From Triplophysa rosa (taxonomy: Eukaryota; Chordata; Actinopteri; Cypriniformes; Nemacheilidae), in contig NC_079908.1 in NCBI RefSeq assembly GCF_024868665.1, positions 1,470,753 through 1,534,752 on the forward strand: a stretch of 64,000 bases of DNA, written 5' to 3'. Under the pieces are notes generated by a model that was not told the origin of the DNA, made no database searches, and was given only the letters and a program-made list of their open reading frames with translations. A program made the translations under genes and the position numbers. Positions 23,907-36,211 of this stretch are shown in pieces (the first letter of the stretch is position 1; the number at the start of each line of letters is the position of its first letter).

Positions 23907-25571
23907 ATGCCTGTGTCCCGAATGCGCATGCGACCCTGGCTGGAGGCTAAGGTTGAATCCAACACAATCGCTGGACTCGTGTGGGTCGACAAGGTAGAGT
24001 GTTATATTCTTGTCACAACAACCATTGCATTGAGTTTGAACGAGCTTCTATAGAGTTGTCTTACACTTGAAGTGTTCTTATGCGTTCAGGAGAAAATGAT
24101 GTTCTCAATCCCATGGAAACATGCTGCTCGCCACGGCTGGGAGGTGGACAAAGATGCTTGTTTGTTCAAGCAATGGGCCATCCACACAGGTGAGACATTA
24201 CGCATGCACACGGTGACCGTGCAAGACAAGAAACGAGCTGATGATCAACTTGAACTTGAACTGTTGATCTTGGATTGCTAGGTAAATTCAGGGATGGAGT
24301 GACCCAGCCTGACCCCAAAACATGGAAAGCCAATTTCCGCTGTGCCATGAACTCTCTACCAGACATCGAAGAGGTGAAGGACAAAAGCGTCAACAAAGGC
24401 TGCGGCGCCGTGAGGGTCTACCGCATGCTGCCTGCCGTCACCAAAAAGAAAGACAAGAGATCAAAGAGCCGAGACGGCAGAAGGCGTGCGAAGGTGAGGA
24501 GAGAGTGTGTGCATTTCATTCTCATCAGTGTGCTTCGATTCAGAAAACACGTGCTATCTATAGTTCACAAGGTGCTAAACGCTGTGGTGTGTTCGTTTGC
24601 TTTTTCAGCCTGTGTCGTCGAAGGTGAAAATGCAGGACATGGACGACAGAATTACTCAGGAAAACACCATCGACAGCACTGAACATCGAAGTAAGAGCTT
24701 TTATCCTCAAGGTTTTGCGTTTAGGAAGATTCACCGTGCGTACAAAATTCATGTTTTCCGTATTGACCTGCAGGCACCACCAGCCCTACCGTTGACGTCC
24801 CAGAGATGTCTGGGTTTGAAGTGGAAATTGGCCCCGACAGCACGAACGATAATTACTTAAGCAAGTTTCAGGTGTCACCAGTTCACGAGACAGGTAATAA
24901 AGCATCTTTTTGCTTCCGCATGTAATAAATGAGCAGTTGGTTTTGTCGTCAGTAATGTAACGCTACAGACAGCCAGGTATTCATTGCGTTTTCTCTTTGA
25001 CCCTCAGACTTCGAGCAAGATGCAAATGAAGCTATCATTGAGGTGAGTTGACGCTTCGTCGTTTTTTGTGTTCATTGTGCTTTTTCATTGACAGGAATAC
25101 CCCATTATAGCATATCTCATAAAAAGCCTGTCATGGGCCAAAAGGTTCTTGGTGTTAGCCTATAAAAGAACAAGCAAAACTCAGTGGCTCACAAGTTCCA
25201 TGTTTTGCCTTTCCAGATCACACGGCAATTGGAACGCGATAGTTCGCAGTGGCTACAAAATTTCCATGGAAAGGGGTTCCTGGCCAATGAAGGAGCCACA
25301 ACAGAGTCTCTCAGTCCAGAGAGCCAGTGGAGCGAAAGCTCAGGTAAATGGCAAGATTAGACAGGACATTCGTAGTCACATTCCAAACAAACCTAGACGT
25401 GCGTCAGTTTGACTCAATGTGTTTTTTTTTTCTTTAGGAGAAGAGCTTGAATTTCGCTTATATACAGAACTGAACTCGGGCCTGCCTGAAGTCTCTGACA
25501 TGTGCTCCTACACGGATATGTGGAACAGCAGCAGCTCCATGCCACATCAGCCCCTCATGTGTTCTCTCTGA
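23907..25571 (+). CDS. irf1: Interferon regulatory factor 1 (8 coding exons)
   Basis: IRF1 is a nuclear transcription factor that binds ISRE/IRF-E sites in interferon, antigen-presentation and cell-cycle genes. Coding exons: 23907-23993, 24090-24189, 24282-24493, 24609-24690, 24774-24893, 25008-25042, 25217-25343, 25438-25571. They total 897 nt and 298 aa, all in phase with GT-AG introns. A non-coding exon lies upstream (about 23475-23597). The N-terminal DNA-binding domain has the five tryptophans of the IRF repeat at residues 11, 26, 38, 46 and 58, the spacing found in mammalian IRF1. A basic stretch [17 protein letters not shown] at about 117-133 is a likely nuclear signal, followed by an acidic, Ser/Thr-rich activation region. 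No IAD domain follows, as expected for IRF1/IRF2. I cannot tell whether this is the irf1a or irf1b paralogue. Confidence 0.96.
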
Positions 25572-26157
25572 GAGCCGTGGGCAAATGAACTCTTTTTTTC
25601 TTACCTCAGACTCCATCTGGCAGACTTTTTCACTCGTGGACTCAGATCAAGTCAACCTCGTACCTCAGGCATACTTCAAAGGGAGACGGAAGTCTTGATC
25701 CATTCGATTGCATCCACCTGGACATTTTTCTGACAAGCTTCTTGTGTGTGTTTCACTTTAGGTGCTCCAGGCCACAATCCCTAATTCCAGTCAGATATGT
25801 GTTATTTTGTGTCATTGTCGTCATATCAGGTCTTTTGCTTTTAATAGATTCAGCCTTGTTCTTGCAATCTCGGACTTGGAAAACGTTGTCATGTCGTTTC
25901 GTGGAAAGATTCATCTCAGTTGAGAGCATAAAATCGATAGCAAATGTCTTTTTTAATTAGGGATTGTGGATTTGATGCCAATTGTACAGCTTTGTGACCG
26001 TGTAATCTCATCTAATGTGAATTTGTCTGATTCCGTTACATGCTCACATCAAGGGTTTCTTACACATTACGCATGTACATATATAGCAATCATCAAATGA
26101 AGCTGTTGAATTATGGAATGGGGTTATTCACTGTACATAATGTAAATATTTATTTGT

Positions 26158-26163
26158 AATAAA
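26158..26163 (+). terminator. irf1: irf1 polyadenylation signal
   Basis: AATAAA lies 587 bp after the irf1 stop codon, preceded by an AT-rich segment with atttattt (about 26148), an AU-rich-element motif typical of short-lived cytokine-response mRNAs. Confidence 0.7.
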
Positions 26164-26189
26164 AATATGAAAAATTATTTTGTTGTTCG

Positions 26190-29100
26190 TGATTTTTGTA
26201 AACGCTTTGGGAGATTTGGGCTAATGAGGAAATACAATACGCAGCCTGTACGTGACCCTGGAGTAGCACGGGTACATTTGTAGCAATAGCCAATGGGTCA
26301 AAGTCATTCATTTTTCTTTTAGGGCCAAAAATCATTAGGATATTAAGTAAAGATCACGTTCCAAGATATTTAGTAAAGCTTGGAAAATCAGCTTTCGGGT
26401 TCATCTACTGTCCACAATGTCATTACAGCTGTAAGAGCATAGTGTTAAGAGAGGGAGTGTTAAAACAAAACCTGTTGCTTCAACTTCAAAGGCCATTTTC
26501 TTGATATTTAGATTTTTTTGCACCCTCAGATTCCAGAGTTTCAAATAGTTGTATCTCGGCCAAATGTATCAATGGAAATCGGATTTATTCAGCTTTGCCA
26601 TGATGTATACATCTCAATTTATACACCCTTGACCCTTACGACTGGTTTTGTGGTCCAGGGGATGAGGTCGTATTATTAGATCAAGTAATAATAAAGTACT
26701 AATGCAGTGGAATTCATTTGATCCATTCCAAAAAATGTTTGACTCGAGCTGTCCTGGCCCTGAATCATACTGTCACTCTGCTTCATGAAATTAAACATCC
26801 ACAATTAATTGTTGTGACATCCTCATTGAAACAGTGTGTTTTGTTGAATTCAAAGAAGGCCACTTTTTATTTATAAAATCATTTTATTTTCTGTTTTGTC
26901 AAGACTGAAAACAGAGTATTAAACAACAGTAAACAGAATTATTGTTATTGAAATGAAGCCGCATATTTATTCATGTCGGACAAAAGTGTCCACAGTCAAT
27001 GAGCAAACATGTAATAAAGAACAAGAAAAATTAAGCTTCTTATAAGACATGGGATATTCATAACAAGGGAGGCATTTCTTTTTAAAGGCATGTCATTAGT
27101 CACTGTCCAAGGTGATACTGTCATGTCATGTTGTTTTAATGGTAAATTACTTAACCTTGTCTTCACAGGTCAGTAGGTTTTGCACAATGGACGTCACCCT
27201 TTATGATACAGCGTCCCCTGAAACACAAAGAAAAGGAAGAAATATGATATGAAGTTTTAGAATAGTTTCCTCAGATCTAAGTTATATTGACTAATGAGAT
27301 TTTGATATAGCACATTTACTGTAAAAGGTTTCAGTCGACACTGTCTGTGACCTGCTCCGCTGTTATCTCTATAGCCGGTTATCTTACAAGTTCATTGTCC
27401 TAATTCCCTCTCAGCTGCATACACTGAATCATTTCATACAAAACAGACTAAAAGCATTCCCTCAAAGCCTTCACAGAAGAGGTGATTTTCATCTTAAGGA
27501 AATAAATTCTCATTACACGCCGTTCAGTACCTGTATGACAGCATTCCGCACAAAACCAAACCACTAACATATCACTCAACGAGAAAATATTTCACTAGCT
27601 GCTGTTCCAGAGAAAAATGAATTCTTAAGTAAATGATTAAGGCACAATGACATAGGAACAAAGTAAGAGCCACAATAAATAACTGGATTCCAATACTGAC
27701 CAATTGGCCAGTCAGCAATTTAAACTCAAACATATTTTCATCAATAAATAGCACTTAGATAACTTGTTTTTATAATGTACACTATGCAGGTCACTTCACT
27801 TTGACATTTCTGTTTATAATTATATTCACGTCTTCACATTTACATGACTTTGAATACACTGACGGTGAGGAAACTGTGATGCTAGATGCTGATGTTTGTT
27901 TATGTGCGTGTGTGCATGTCTGTGTGGGTGTGTTTGCTGGCTTGACCTACATTGCGAGACAAACGTGGCTTTACAATACAGGAATAATGATTTATAATGA
28001 ATATTGTTAGAATGAACGGAATCATTTTTTTAATGAAAATAAAAATGGTAATATTAGGGGATAGAAAATGTCATTAACTGAGTATAAAAAAACAATAATG
28101 GAATAAAAATGCAAAGAATGAAAAAGATATCACACAAAAATAGCGAGCCGTTGTTCTGGCCAACCAACAATAATAGTGCAAATAATGGGCTACATTTCTA
28201 ACATTTAGTTGAACGTTTAAACTGGTTTTGTTGCGTACCTTCATTTGAAACACAGTGGACTGAGTGTTTGCTAGAGTGGTTTGTTAAAATAGCTTTCGTC
28301 AAAATATCAAATGTGAATTTGGAGAATAGAGCTAAACAACTGCAATTTAAAAATAACAAATGATTTTCCACATGTGTAAATATATGGATCAAAATGCGCT
28401 TGATTACGTGCAGTCTTTTAAAGATAAATTCACATTACATTGATACTGAAGTATGTGGCAGACGCTTTAATCCAAAGTTACTTAAGCTATACAGTTTCCT
28501 TGGGGTCTGAGGTTTGAAATAATCATCATTCTACATAAGATTTGACGTTATGTATTTGTTACTGTCATTGTTACTGATTGGACATGAACATTTGTCTGTA
28601 ATTAGTATTTTGTGTCTGACAACAGAAACATTAAATATGTAAACGACTTCGGCTTTATTGGGTATTAAAATACAGTAAGTTCAAAGAACGCGTAAGTCGC
28701 GATGACGTCACAAACATGCTAATTGGCACGTAATATCACCTTGCACCATTGTGATGGGTAAAAATAGATTATGATGGATTTTTTACAAGCCTGTCCGTCA
28801 TAAAAGTCTAGCGCAACCTCTGTTCCTGTGTGCATATTTTCAGAAATGTGCATGTGTTCACCTGTGATGTGCCGATATCTCAATAAAAGCCCTTATGAAA
28901 ATGAACCATATTTTTACAATAGTAAGCATAGTTTCACTGTAATATTTGCAGTAAAAAAGCACAGGAACCATAAATTTACCATAGTTTTATTATATAACTA
29001 CAGTTTATCCATGATGTAGCTAAACTACGGTAATACAAATTGTAATAAATCAGACAAAACATTGCTATGTGAATATATACACAAAACGGTGCTCATTCAT

Positions 29101-30420
29101 ATGTACAGTATATATATATTTGCAAACCAGTCAATAAGGAGGCTAAAAGACCTTACAGGTTGATTTCAAAATGTTTTACTTTGGCTGTGGAATCCAAACT
29201 GGGAATTGATAAGAAGCAGAATCAGAGTCGCTAAACTTCAAACGATACCCAACCCTAGTTGCGTCCCATTGAAAGTGTTTGACTGTACCTTGCCAAACTG
29301 TTTTGCAAGATTTGAAAATTTGATGGGATACAATGGCACGGTCCTATGTCTGAGTAATATTACTCGGCTTGAGATCAGACAGTCATCGTCGGTCTGAGCA
29401 AAGATGCATGAAGTCAAACACCAAATCACGTTGATGCATTAACAATCAGTAACATCACACAGCCTGCTGTGACCGTCAGAGATTCAACATACTACTGGCA
29501 GCAGAAAGTGACCATTGTCCTGCGAGCGGCCAATCTCGCCGATCGGTGAGGACACCTGGAGTTCTCCTGCACCTCCCTTGCCAGCCTTTTACTACTGCTG
29601 GAACCCACACAATGGGGTTGAACGCAACGCCCTAAAGACCATGAAGCCCAGACACTCCTACAACAGATCTAATGGTGGTAATCTATCATTGATAAATGAT
29701 CTTTTTGAGCAAAAGAATCAAAGTCCAACGTTGGTAACAGCCTGTATTCGACCGGCTGATCTTCCACTGATGCTGTGCAGATGACAGAGAGAAGGTTCAC
29801 AGGTTCACATTCTGCACTAGAATCTCTCACCCTGAAGATGTTTTTAGATGTTGTATGCATCGCCCCGTCTCATTCATGCAGATGACATAAAGGCATGTAT
29901 GCGATTCTTATCTTTGAAACTATTCATTGACGTTGTTGTTATCTTGTCACTCTGCTTCAGCTGGTTGGCTGTGTTTCTATTCAACATCTTGTCACGGCAT
30001 CTTTACGTCAAGCTTTACGTTTTGTAGGGTCAATAACATCTGAGAGTGATTATGAGCTCATCTAGACAGTCGAGCAGCCACACGTAAACACAAGTCTAAC
30101 CACAATGCCAATGGATTTTTAAACTATCGAGGTGTACTGAGGCGCTTTTATCAACGGCAAGGCTTCACAAACTTATAAGGGTGGTCGGCATAACCACAGG
30201 TAAATCTCAAGAATAAAAACATAAGGCATAATTTACATGCACAACCTGAAACAATGTACATTAACTATTGAAAGATACCCATCTGTCAAATCTCATGTAA
30301 TTGTGGTTTTCTTGTGTAGCTGGGACTTTTGGTGTGCCTGCAAACACTGTTCGCTGTGTGTGCAGATGGAGATGTAGTCAATGAACGTGTTGTAACAGCT
30401 TCTCGTATCACAGCATCTTA
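26190..30420. other. Intergenic spacer, no confirmed gene
   Basis: The stretch is mostly AT-rich. A LINE-tail remnant (cagacgctttaatccaaagt) lies at about 28459. A segment at 29200-29870 has moderate GC content and an open frame with FYYCWNPHNGVERNALK, but I know no family for it. A minus-strand acceptor-like site at 27222 followed by a seven-codon frame and stop is noted in the findings. No gene is claimed. Confidence 0.4.
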
Positions 30421-30424
30421 GATA

Positions 30425-30425
<1 letters not shown>

Positions 30426-30464
<39 letters not shown>
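30426..30464. repeat. (CT)n microsatellite
   Basis: An uninterrupted CT dinucleotide run of about 38 nt. The open frame reading Arg-Glu through it is an artefact of the repeat. Confidence 0.9.
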
Positions 30465-30465
<1 letters not shown>

Positions 30466-30922
30466 TCAGCTCACTTCCCTTTTCTGTCTGTCCAACTGTA
30501 CACAGGATGAAAAAGCCCACAAAGCTTAAAACTGTTCTTATCTTGGCAAAAGAGGAACATTATTGCCTGCTTATTCCACACATTTAATAAGATTGCATTA
30601 TTATGTGTTGACAAACTATACCTGTAATATTTAATCAAATTCAACTTTTTGTGACAGTAAGAACATTGTGTCAGTAAATAGACAGTTTAGATTGACCAGT
30701 TAATGCACTTCCTCATTTGCCATCGAAGCTTCAGTCAGTATGAACAACAAAACCTAAAAGTACCTTCATGACCACCTTCAGTTCAGAGCGAGACCAATGT
30801 GAGACTTTATCTCTCCATGTGTCATGTGAGTGCTTCAAGGTTCTTTCCAAACCATATTTACCTCATCATATACAGACTCACAATGTTTATGTGCGATTCT
30901 TCAACTTTTACGTTCCCTAGAA

Positions 30923-31218
30923 CAGTGGTTCTCAAACTGAGGGAGTGGCCCCCTGGGGGGCCCCAAGATGGATCCAGGGGGGCCACAGATTTTGTGGCAT
31001 TTATGAAATATAGAAATTTATCTTAGATTTTATGCAATCAAACATCAGAAAAATGACACCACCAACCAAAAGAATTGAGGTTCCAGCATTGTATAACTGA
31101 ATGTTTTTGGTTTAATTAAAATTCTAAGTTTAAGATTATAGGTCTTTATATGGGGGGCCGCAAAGCGATGCACTTAACACAAAGGGAGCCTTACAAAGAA
31201 AAAGTTTGAGAACCACTG
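30923..31218. mobile_element. hAT MITE with 8-bp target-site duplication
   Basis: It starts cagtggttctcaaact and ends with the exact complement agtttgagaaccactg. It is flanked on both sides by ccctagaa (30915-30922 and 31219-31226). The 296-bp length, 8-bp duplication and lack of coding sequence define a non-autonomous hAT element. The interior has GGGGGGCC-rich ends. Confidence 0.93.
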
Positions 31219-31918
31219 CCCTAGAATGATGTTAAAGATTGATTTTATTTATGAATTGTAATAGTAAATGATAGATTATTGCATTTTTATGTGCTTTATA
31301 ATTATATATATATATATATATACAGTATATGTTTTCCAGATAAGCAAATATATGGTTGTTATGTAACTGATATGTGACAGGGTAGCACAGTTTGAGGTTT
31401 AGAAATGAATTTTTAGGATTTTCACACTATGTTATAAAAGTATACTGTATGTCAGAATATTTGTCATATTTTTTATTTTCATTCAAAATAAAATGACTGC
31501 TGACTGTTAGGATGTAAGGATTAAGAATAAAAAAGTAATTATTATCTCATGTTATTACCATTACGCTGTGAAAAATACACACCATTACGAATTATACCAA
31601 AATGCATAGGTTGACGAAGGCCAGATCTTTATTCTAAAACATGTGAAATATGTTTGAACAAAGCGTGAAGATGTTTCATTTGGCATTGTTTCAAAAAAAG
31701 TAATTTACAGTTTATAGTCTTTCTTTAAGTTTTAACATGACAGATGAGCAGAGCCTGTTTTCTATGAATCATTAAGGTCGATCTAGGCCACGCTGCTGTC
31801 ATCTTTTGCTTCTTAAAAACGTTGTTGTTGATCTCTTTTACAGTGAGAACGGAAAGAGCGAGTCTTGGCAACACCATCAGTGAGTCAGTTGATCACAGGG
31901 GTATCTCCCTAACAGTCC

Positions 31919-31960
31919 GCTGGTGGTATATTTAGAGGCCGCTGGTGGTATATTTCCCTC
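31919..31960. repeat. Two-copy ~21-bp tandem duplication
   Basis: ccgctggtggtatattt occurs twice in tandem, separated by agagg. It is in otherwise unremarkable spacer (31230-32700), where I see no gene. Confidence 0.7.
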
Positions 31961-32705
31961 AATGTAGGCACAGAGGGAGGCTCAACTATGCTACAAATAA
32001 TATTTGAAAACCTTTAAATATGTATATTATAATAATATACAGCCGCGGAAAAAATTAAGAGATCATTACAAATGTTCATTTCAAATCATCATTTCTAGAT
32101 GTATTGTGGTAGTCCAGTGTCTGTTGAATTTCAACAAAATCAAACCTCAGGAATGACATAGTCATCCAACAGCAATGTGAAAGACTGACAGCATGACAAG
32201 ACACATGAAAACTGTGATAAAACTCCAGATTATCACATAAAAAATATTTTTTGAACTTTCCCTAAATACATGTACAAATAGTACTGTTTATATATATATG
32301 TTATTGCTGAAATTTAACTGAGAAAACACATCGCAAAATAACAAAGCTGTTGTATTCCTTTTAATTGTTTACTTTTATCAAAAGCATATAGCCCTACAAG
32401 ATAAAAATGAAAATACATGAAAATAAAAAGCTCTGAATGTGCTGTACTTGAAGAAAATTGAGAGCTTTGTTTCATGTGTTGTTTATTTGTACAAAACCCA
32501 TAGGTAAGGTTATTAATGCAACCTGTCTCTCATAACTTAAATTGTGGCGCTTGTCATTACATCGCATGGCTAATCTCTGGCCCACACTCCAGTACAGTAG
32601 GTAGTGGATATGCGCCTCAAACGTATGTTGTCACCCGCCATTAAAAAGGAACAGAAGAAGAATTACATCACACGATCACGTAAATATGGTGGACAACAGC
32701 CGATA

Positions 32706-32999
32706 CGCCCTTTTCACATGACGTCACGCATCTTCCGTTATGCCGTGAAGCAGTGAATTCTTCGTTGAACAGTACCTGTTTGATTATGAAGGTAAGTGTT
32801 TTGTTTTCTTTTTGTGTTAGCGAAGGTGCTAGGATAAGTACTTGAATACGTGTTCTGTCAGTTTTTTTTCTCACTGTTGTTAAATTCCAGCGCGACGGCA
32901 AAACGGAAGTTCTTCTTCTTCTTCTTCTTCTTGTTTGCTGCAAGACGGATGTTATGATACACTGCTTTGCAAGTTAAGTGACGTCATTGTGAAAAGGGC
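32706..32999. mobile_element. TIR element with CRE-containing ends
   Basis: gcccttttcacatgacgtca at the left is mirrored by tgacgtcattgtgaaaaggg at the right. A (TTC)n run (about 32913-32932) lies inside. The ends carry TGACGTCA, a perfect CRE. About 294 bp and non-coding, so MITE-like, probably hAT. Confidence 0.75.
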
Positions 33000-33845
33000 C
33001 TATTGCATTCATTCTGCACCCATTCAGGCAAAACAGTACGTACCTATTTAGCCCTCGTTAAGTAAGTACTTACTGAAATCAAGTACCTACTCATTGAGTA
33101 TGCCATTTCGGATTCAGCAACTGACTGGGTTTGTGACAGGCTCAAACAGAAACAGCCTTATTGGCAAGGAACATACAGAATGTAATTATAAACGTAAAGA
33201 TTCACATAGAAAAAAAGAGAAGATTGTACAGAGTAATATATTCAGTGAATTTATGTATTTACAGATGTTACGTACACCTGTGCATAGGGTGATGTAATGT
33301 TTGCTACAAGAAATATTAAAGAGTAAATATTTTGTCCTACTTTGGTCCAACAACAAGTTTACGTACATACACGGTGTGTAAAAACACTTTCATTTTTTAA
33401 AAATAGGCAGTTATTATTACCTCACTTCTTGACTGACTCTTAAACGATTCATCTGTCTAATCCCCTCCTTTCTGTCAGCCAGCTATGATCCGATTGGTCA
33501 GATGGTCTAGTCTGCTGCACTGTAAACCCAAACAGTATACTAACTTATAATGGAAAGTACCTGGTACTCAAAATGTGCCAAAAAGTTAAACTAACTAATA
33601 TTTTTGAGTTCATTCAACCTCTATCTTTTACAACTACGCTGAAGTTTAGAGCTTAGGGGACTTGAAAAAATATATGCAACCCTACTCTAATATTTTAAAT
33701 TCAAACATATGCCCTCTAGTGCCGGTTTTTACCTAAATGTGACGTAATCGCTGAACGTGCACCACTCAGACGCTTTCACTCAGATACCCAGAGTCCCAGA
33801 CTCGCAGGGCACGGCAGTTGGATTTGGCATCAGTCGAAAATATGC

Positions 33846-34155
33846 AAGTTGTGGCCTAATGGTTAGAGACTCGGACCCCAAACGTCGCCGGTTCGAGCCT
33901 CAGTACCAGCAGGGATTGTAGGTGGGGGGAGTCAAGGATTAGCGCTCTCCTCCACATTCAATACCACGGCTGAGGTGAGACCCTTGAGCAAGGCACCGAT
34001 CCCCCGAACTGCTCCCCGGCGCCACAGCAATGGCTGCTCACTGCTCTGGGTGTGTGTTCATGGTGTGTGTGTGCACTTGGATGGGTTAAATGCAGAGCAC
34101 TAATTCCGAGTATGGAATACCATACTTGGCCACACGTCACTTCACTTTCACTTTT
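33846..34155 (+). mobile_element. tRNA-derived SINE
   Basis: The RNA polymerase III A box (tggcctaatggttagag) and B box (ggttcgagcct) are spaced as in a tRNA head. They are followed by a body with cccttgagcaaggcaccgat and ggatgggttaaatgcagagc, and a tail of cacttcactttcacttt. This is the layout of a common fish SINE. The tRNA-like head is not a functional tRNA. Confidence 0.85.
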
Positions 34156-34359
34156 TCAGCTGTTTAAAATAATGTTGCAGACTAAGTAAAGTTGTCAATC
34201 ATCAAAACTTTGAGTTGCATTAAATTAATATGAACCAAACACTAAATATATATTTTGATTTAAATGAATGCTTATTTAAAATGTACAGTTACTCAAATAA
34301 CTAGCTATATGCTCACTGATGATATTTAAGTTTGCAAACTTAAAAAAATAGAGGCAATC

Positions 34360-34910
34360 TGTCATGGCTCTGCTTCCTTAGTCATGTTTTTCTTGGTCCT
34401 GTAGCAGAGCCATGGCAAAGTCTTTGGTTATGTGTGGAGAGAAACATATTATTGTCCGTTTGACAATAATATACGTTCTCTCCAGTGTCTTGTCATTGAC
34501 CCCATTCCTCTCGTTTCATCGTTATCTTTCCCTGAGTGTTTAATGTCCCACACCTGCCCCATGTCGTTATTCCTCGTTTGTCTTCCCTATATATACCCTC
34601 TTGTTTCTTTGTCCTGTGCTCTTGTATTGCGTGTACTGCGTTGTGTTGGGTTAGTGTTCGTGTGCTTACCCATGGTCCTGTTTTGTACCTTTTATGAATT
34701 AAGACGTTTGGTCGTGTTTTTGAGTTTAGTTTATTTGTCTTGTTTTCATTTTGCCCCCTCGTGGGAAGTCTCTTGTTTTATTTATAGTTCTTAGTTCTGT
34801 TTTCCCCCATTGTGGGTGTTTTTGTTCGGTTTTGTGTTTTGTTTTAAAATAAATATCTGTTAACCCCTTCACGTCTGCCTGCGCTTGGGTTCTTCTGCCA
34901 TTCCCTGACA
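34360..34910 (+). repeat. 5' LTR
   Basis: It starts tgtcatggctctgcttcc and ends ccattccctgaca. It contains ctatatatacc (about 34588, TATA-like) and AATAAA near 34848, the expected promoter and polyadenylation signals. No obvious primer-binding site directly follows. Confidence 0.9.
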
Positions 34911-34945
34911 GAATACAAGAGCCATCATTGAACCCAGCAGGCAAG

Positions 34946-35707
34946 ATGGAGGCTAGGCGATCCAGGCAGGCCCATCTCCTCTGCGGTCTGCGACAGGGCT
35001 ACTCCGATGTCCTGGAGTTCGCAGATCGATTCTTCGAGACCGCAGGGGAGATGGTCCATGACGAGACTGAGCAGATGGCCCTGTTCAACGGCGGACTGAA
35101 TGAGCCGCTGTCTCGGGAGGAGATGAGGATGCTGAGACCGCTGGGCTTCACGGACATGATTCGGTATGCCATGAATCGGCCGGAGCCCAGGGTCTCAGCC
35201 CAACCCAATCCATCTCCCCTACCCGTGATCCCGGAGGGTCGCGTCATGGAGATCGGGGTCATCGGCATGGCCGCACCGTCCGCCTCTTCCCCGGCAGCTC
35301 TTCCTCTGCCCATCAGCATCCGTGGCCGGCGCAGACGAAGGGAGTCGTGGGACTCCCCATCCGACTCTTCCGGTACGGAGCTAACCGGGCTCCCCATCGC
35401 TTCTCAGCAACCGGCCACACGTTCTGTGGGCCGGTCGAAGGAAGAAGAAGCCGAGGAGGGGGGCACCACCCAGGCCGGTGGTCCAGCCGGCATCCAGTCC
35501 GGTGCAGCCGGCATCCAGTCCGGTGCAGCCGGCGTCCAGTCCGGTGCAGCCGGCGTTCAGTCCGGTGGCCGGCGATCCAGCCGGCGTCCATGGTCCAGCC
35601 TGTGCAGTCCGTGCTATCCAGCGGTCGTCCGTCAGTCCAGGCCGGTCCAGCCGTCCAGTCCGTGTCCGCCGGTCCAGTCCGTGATCCAGCCGCGTCCAGT
35701 CCGGTGA
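34946..35707 (+). CDS. Gag-like protein of the non-autonomous LTR element
   Basis: 253 codons from the first ATG. Residues about 15-75 resemble the capsid C-terminal part of Ty3/gypsy (sushi-type) Gag: LRQGYSDVLEFADRFF, then ALFNGGLNEPL, then LRPLGFTDMIRYAM. The next section has a basic RGRRRRR stretch, then tandem GAAGVQS-type units encoded by a GC-rich minisatellite, and a Pro/Ser/Arg-rich tail. The capsid N-terminal half and any zinc knuckle are absent. Such a protein could let the transcript be packaged by a related autonomous element, which is inference. The frame is open throughout, unlike the other retroelements here. Confidence 0.65.
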   Translation: MEARRSRQAHLLCGLRQGYSDVLEFADRFFETAGEMVHDETEQMALFNGGLNEPLSREEMRMLRPLGFTDMIRYAMNRPEPRVSAQPNPSPLPVIPEGRVMEIGVIGMAAPSASSPAALPLPISIRGRRRRRESWDSPSDSSGTELTGLPIASQQPATRSVGRSKEEEAEEGGTTQAGGPAGIQSGAAGIQSGAAGVQSGAAGVQSGGRRSSRRPWSSLCSPCYPAVVRQSRPVQPSSPCPPVQSVIQPRPVR

Positions 35708-35895
35708 TCCAGCCGCGTCAAGCCATGTCCAGCCGGCCTTCCAGCCGGCGTCAAGCCATGTCCAGCCGGCGTCATAGCCCTGTCCAGCCGGCCTTCCAGC
35801 CGGCGTCAAGCCCTGTCCAGCCGGCCTTCCAGCCGGCGTCAAGCCCTGTCCGCCGGCCTTCCAGCCGGCGTCAAGCCCTGTCCAGCCGGTCCCTG
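35475..35895. repeat. CCAGCCGG-type minisatellite inside the LTR element
   Basis: Tandem units first read ccggtgcagccggcgtccag (15- to 21-bp spacing), then ccggccttccagccggcgtc with spacing of about 33-39 bp. The array begins within the gag frame and continues past its stop at 35707. All three frames stay open over long stretches because of the repeat, so the other open frames here are artefacts. Confidence 0.85.
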
Positions 35896-36211
35896 GGAGA
35901 CTCCCAGGGTCAAGACTGTTCCCCCCAGGACTTCCTAAGTCCCCCAGGACTCAGCGCCCTCGAGCGCAGCCGGGGACTGGGACTTTCCCCCCAACCCAGT
36001 TTGGACTGCCCCTATGAACTCTTGTTTTGCCCCACCCCCCCCTCCCATGTTTGTTATTTTTGTTATCCCACCCCAATCCTGTAGTCTTGTTGTCCTGTCT
36101 CCCCTTGTCATGTTCACCATGTTTGTCTGGTTTTTGTCTTTGTCTCGTCTCCTTGTCTGTCCGTCTACCCCTTGGTGAGCACCTGGAGGTGCTCATTAAA
36201 GGGGGGGCTTC

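Noticed and set aside
24275..24682. Single open frame running through irf1 exon 4 and beyond
   Set aside because: It reads through the GT donor at 24494; the spliced model keeps phase with the next exon and fits the IRF1 family.
30293..30520. Arg-Glu repeat protein frame
   Set aside because: Pure CT microsatellite read on the minus strand.
33850..33925. Functional tRNA gene
   Set aside because: The A and B boxes belong to a SINE head; the sequence does not fold into a full tRNA and continues into the SINE body.
34432..34794. 120-codon frame repeated at 36284-36658
   Set aside because: It lies wholly within both LTRs; LTR sequence is regulatory, and the frame has no known protein features.
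35313..36084. Long open frames in other frames and on the minus strand of the LTR element
   Set aside because: They result from the CCAGCCGG minisatellite, whose units lack stop codons in every frame.
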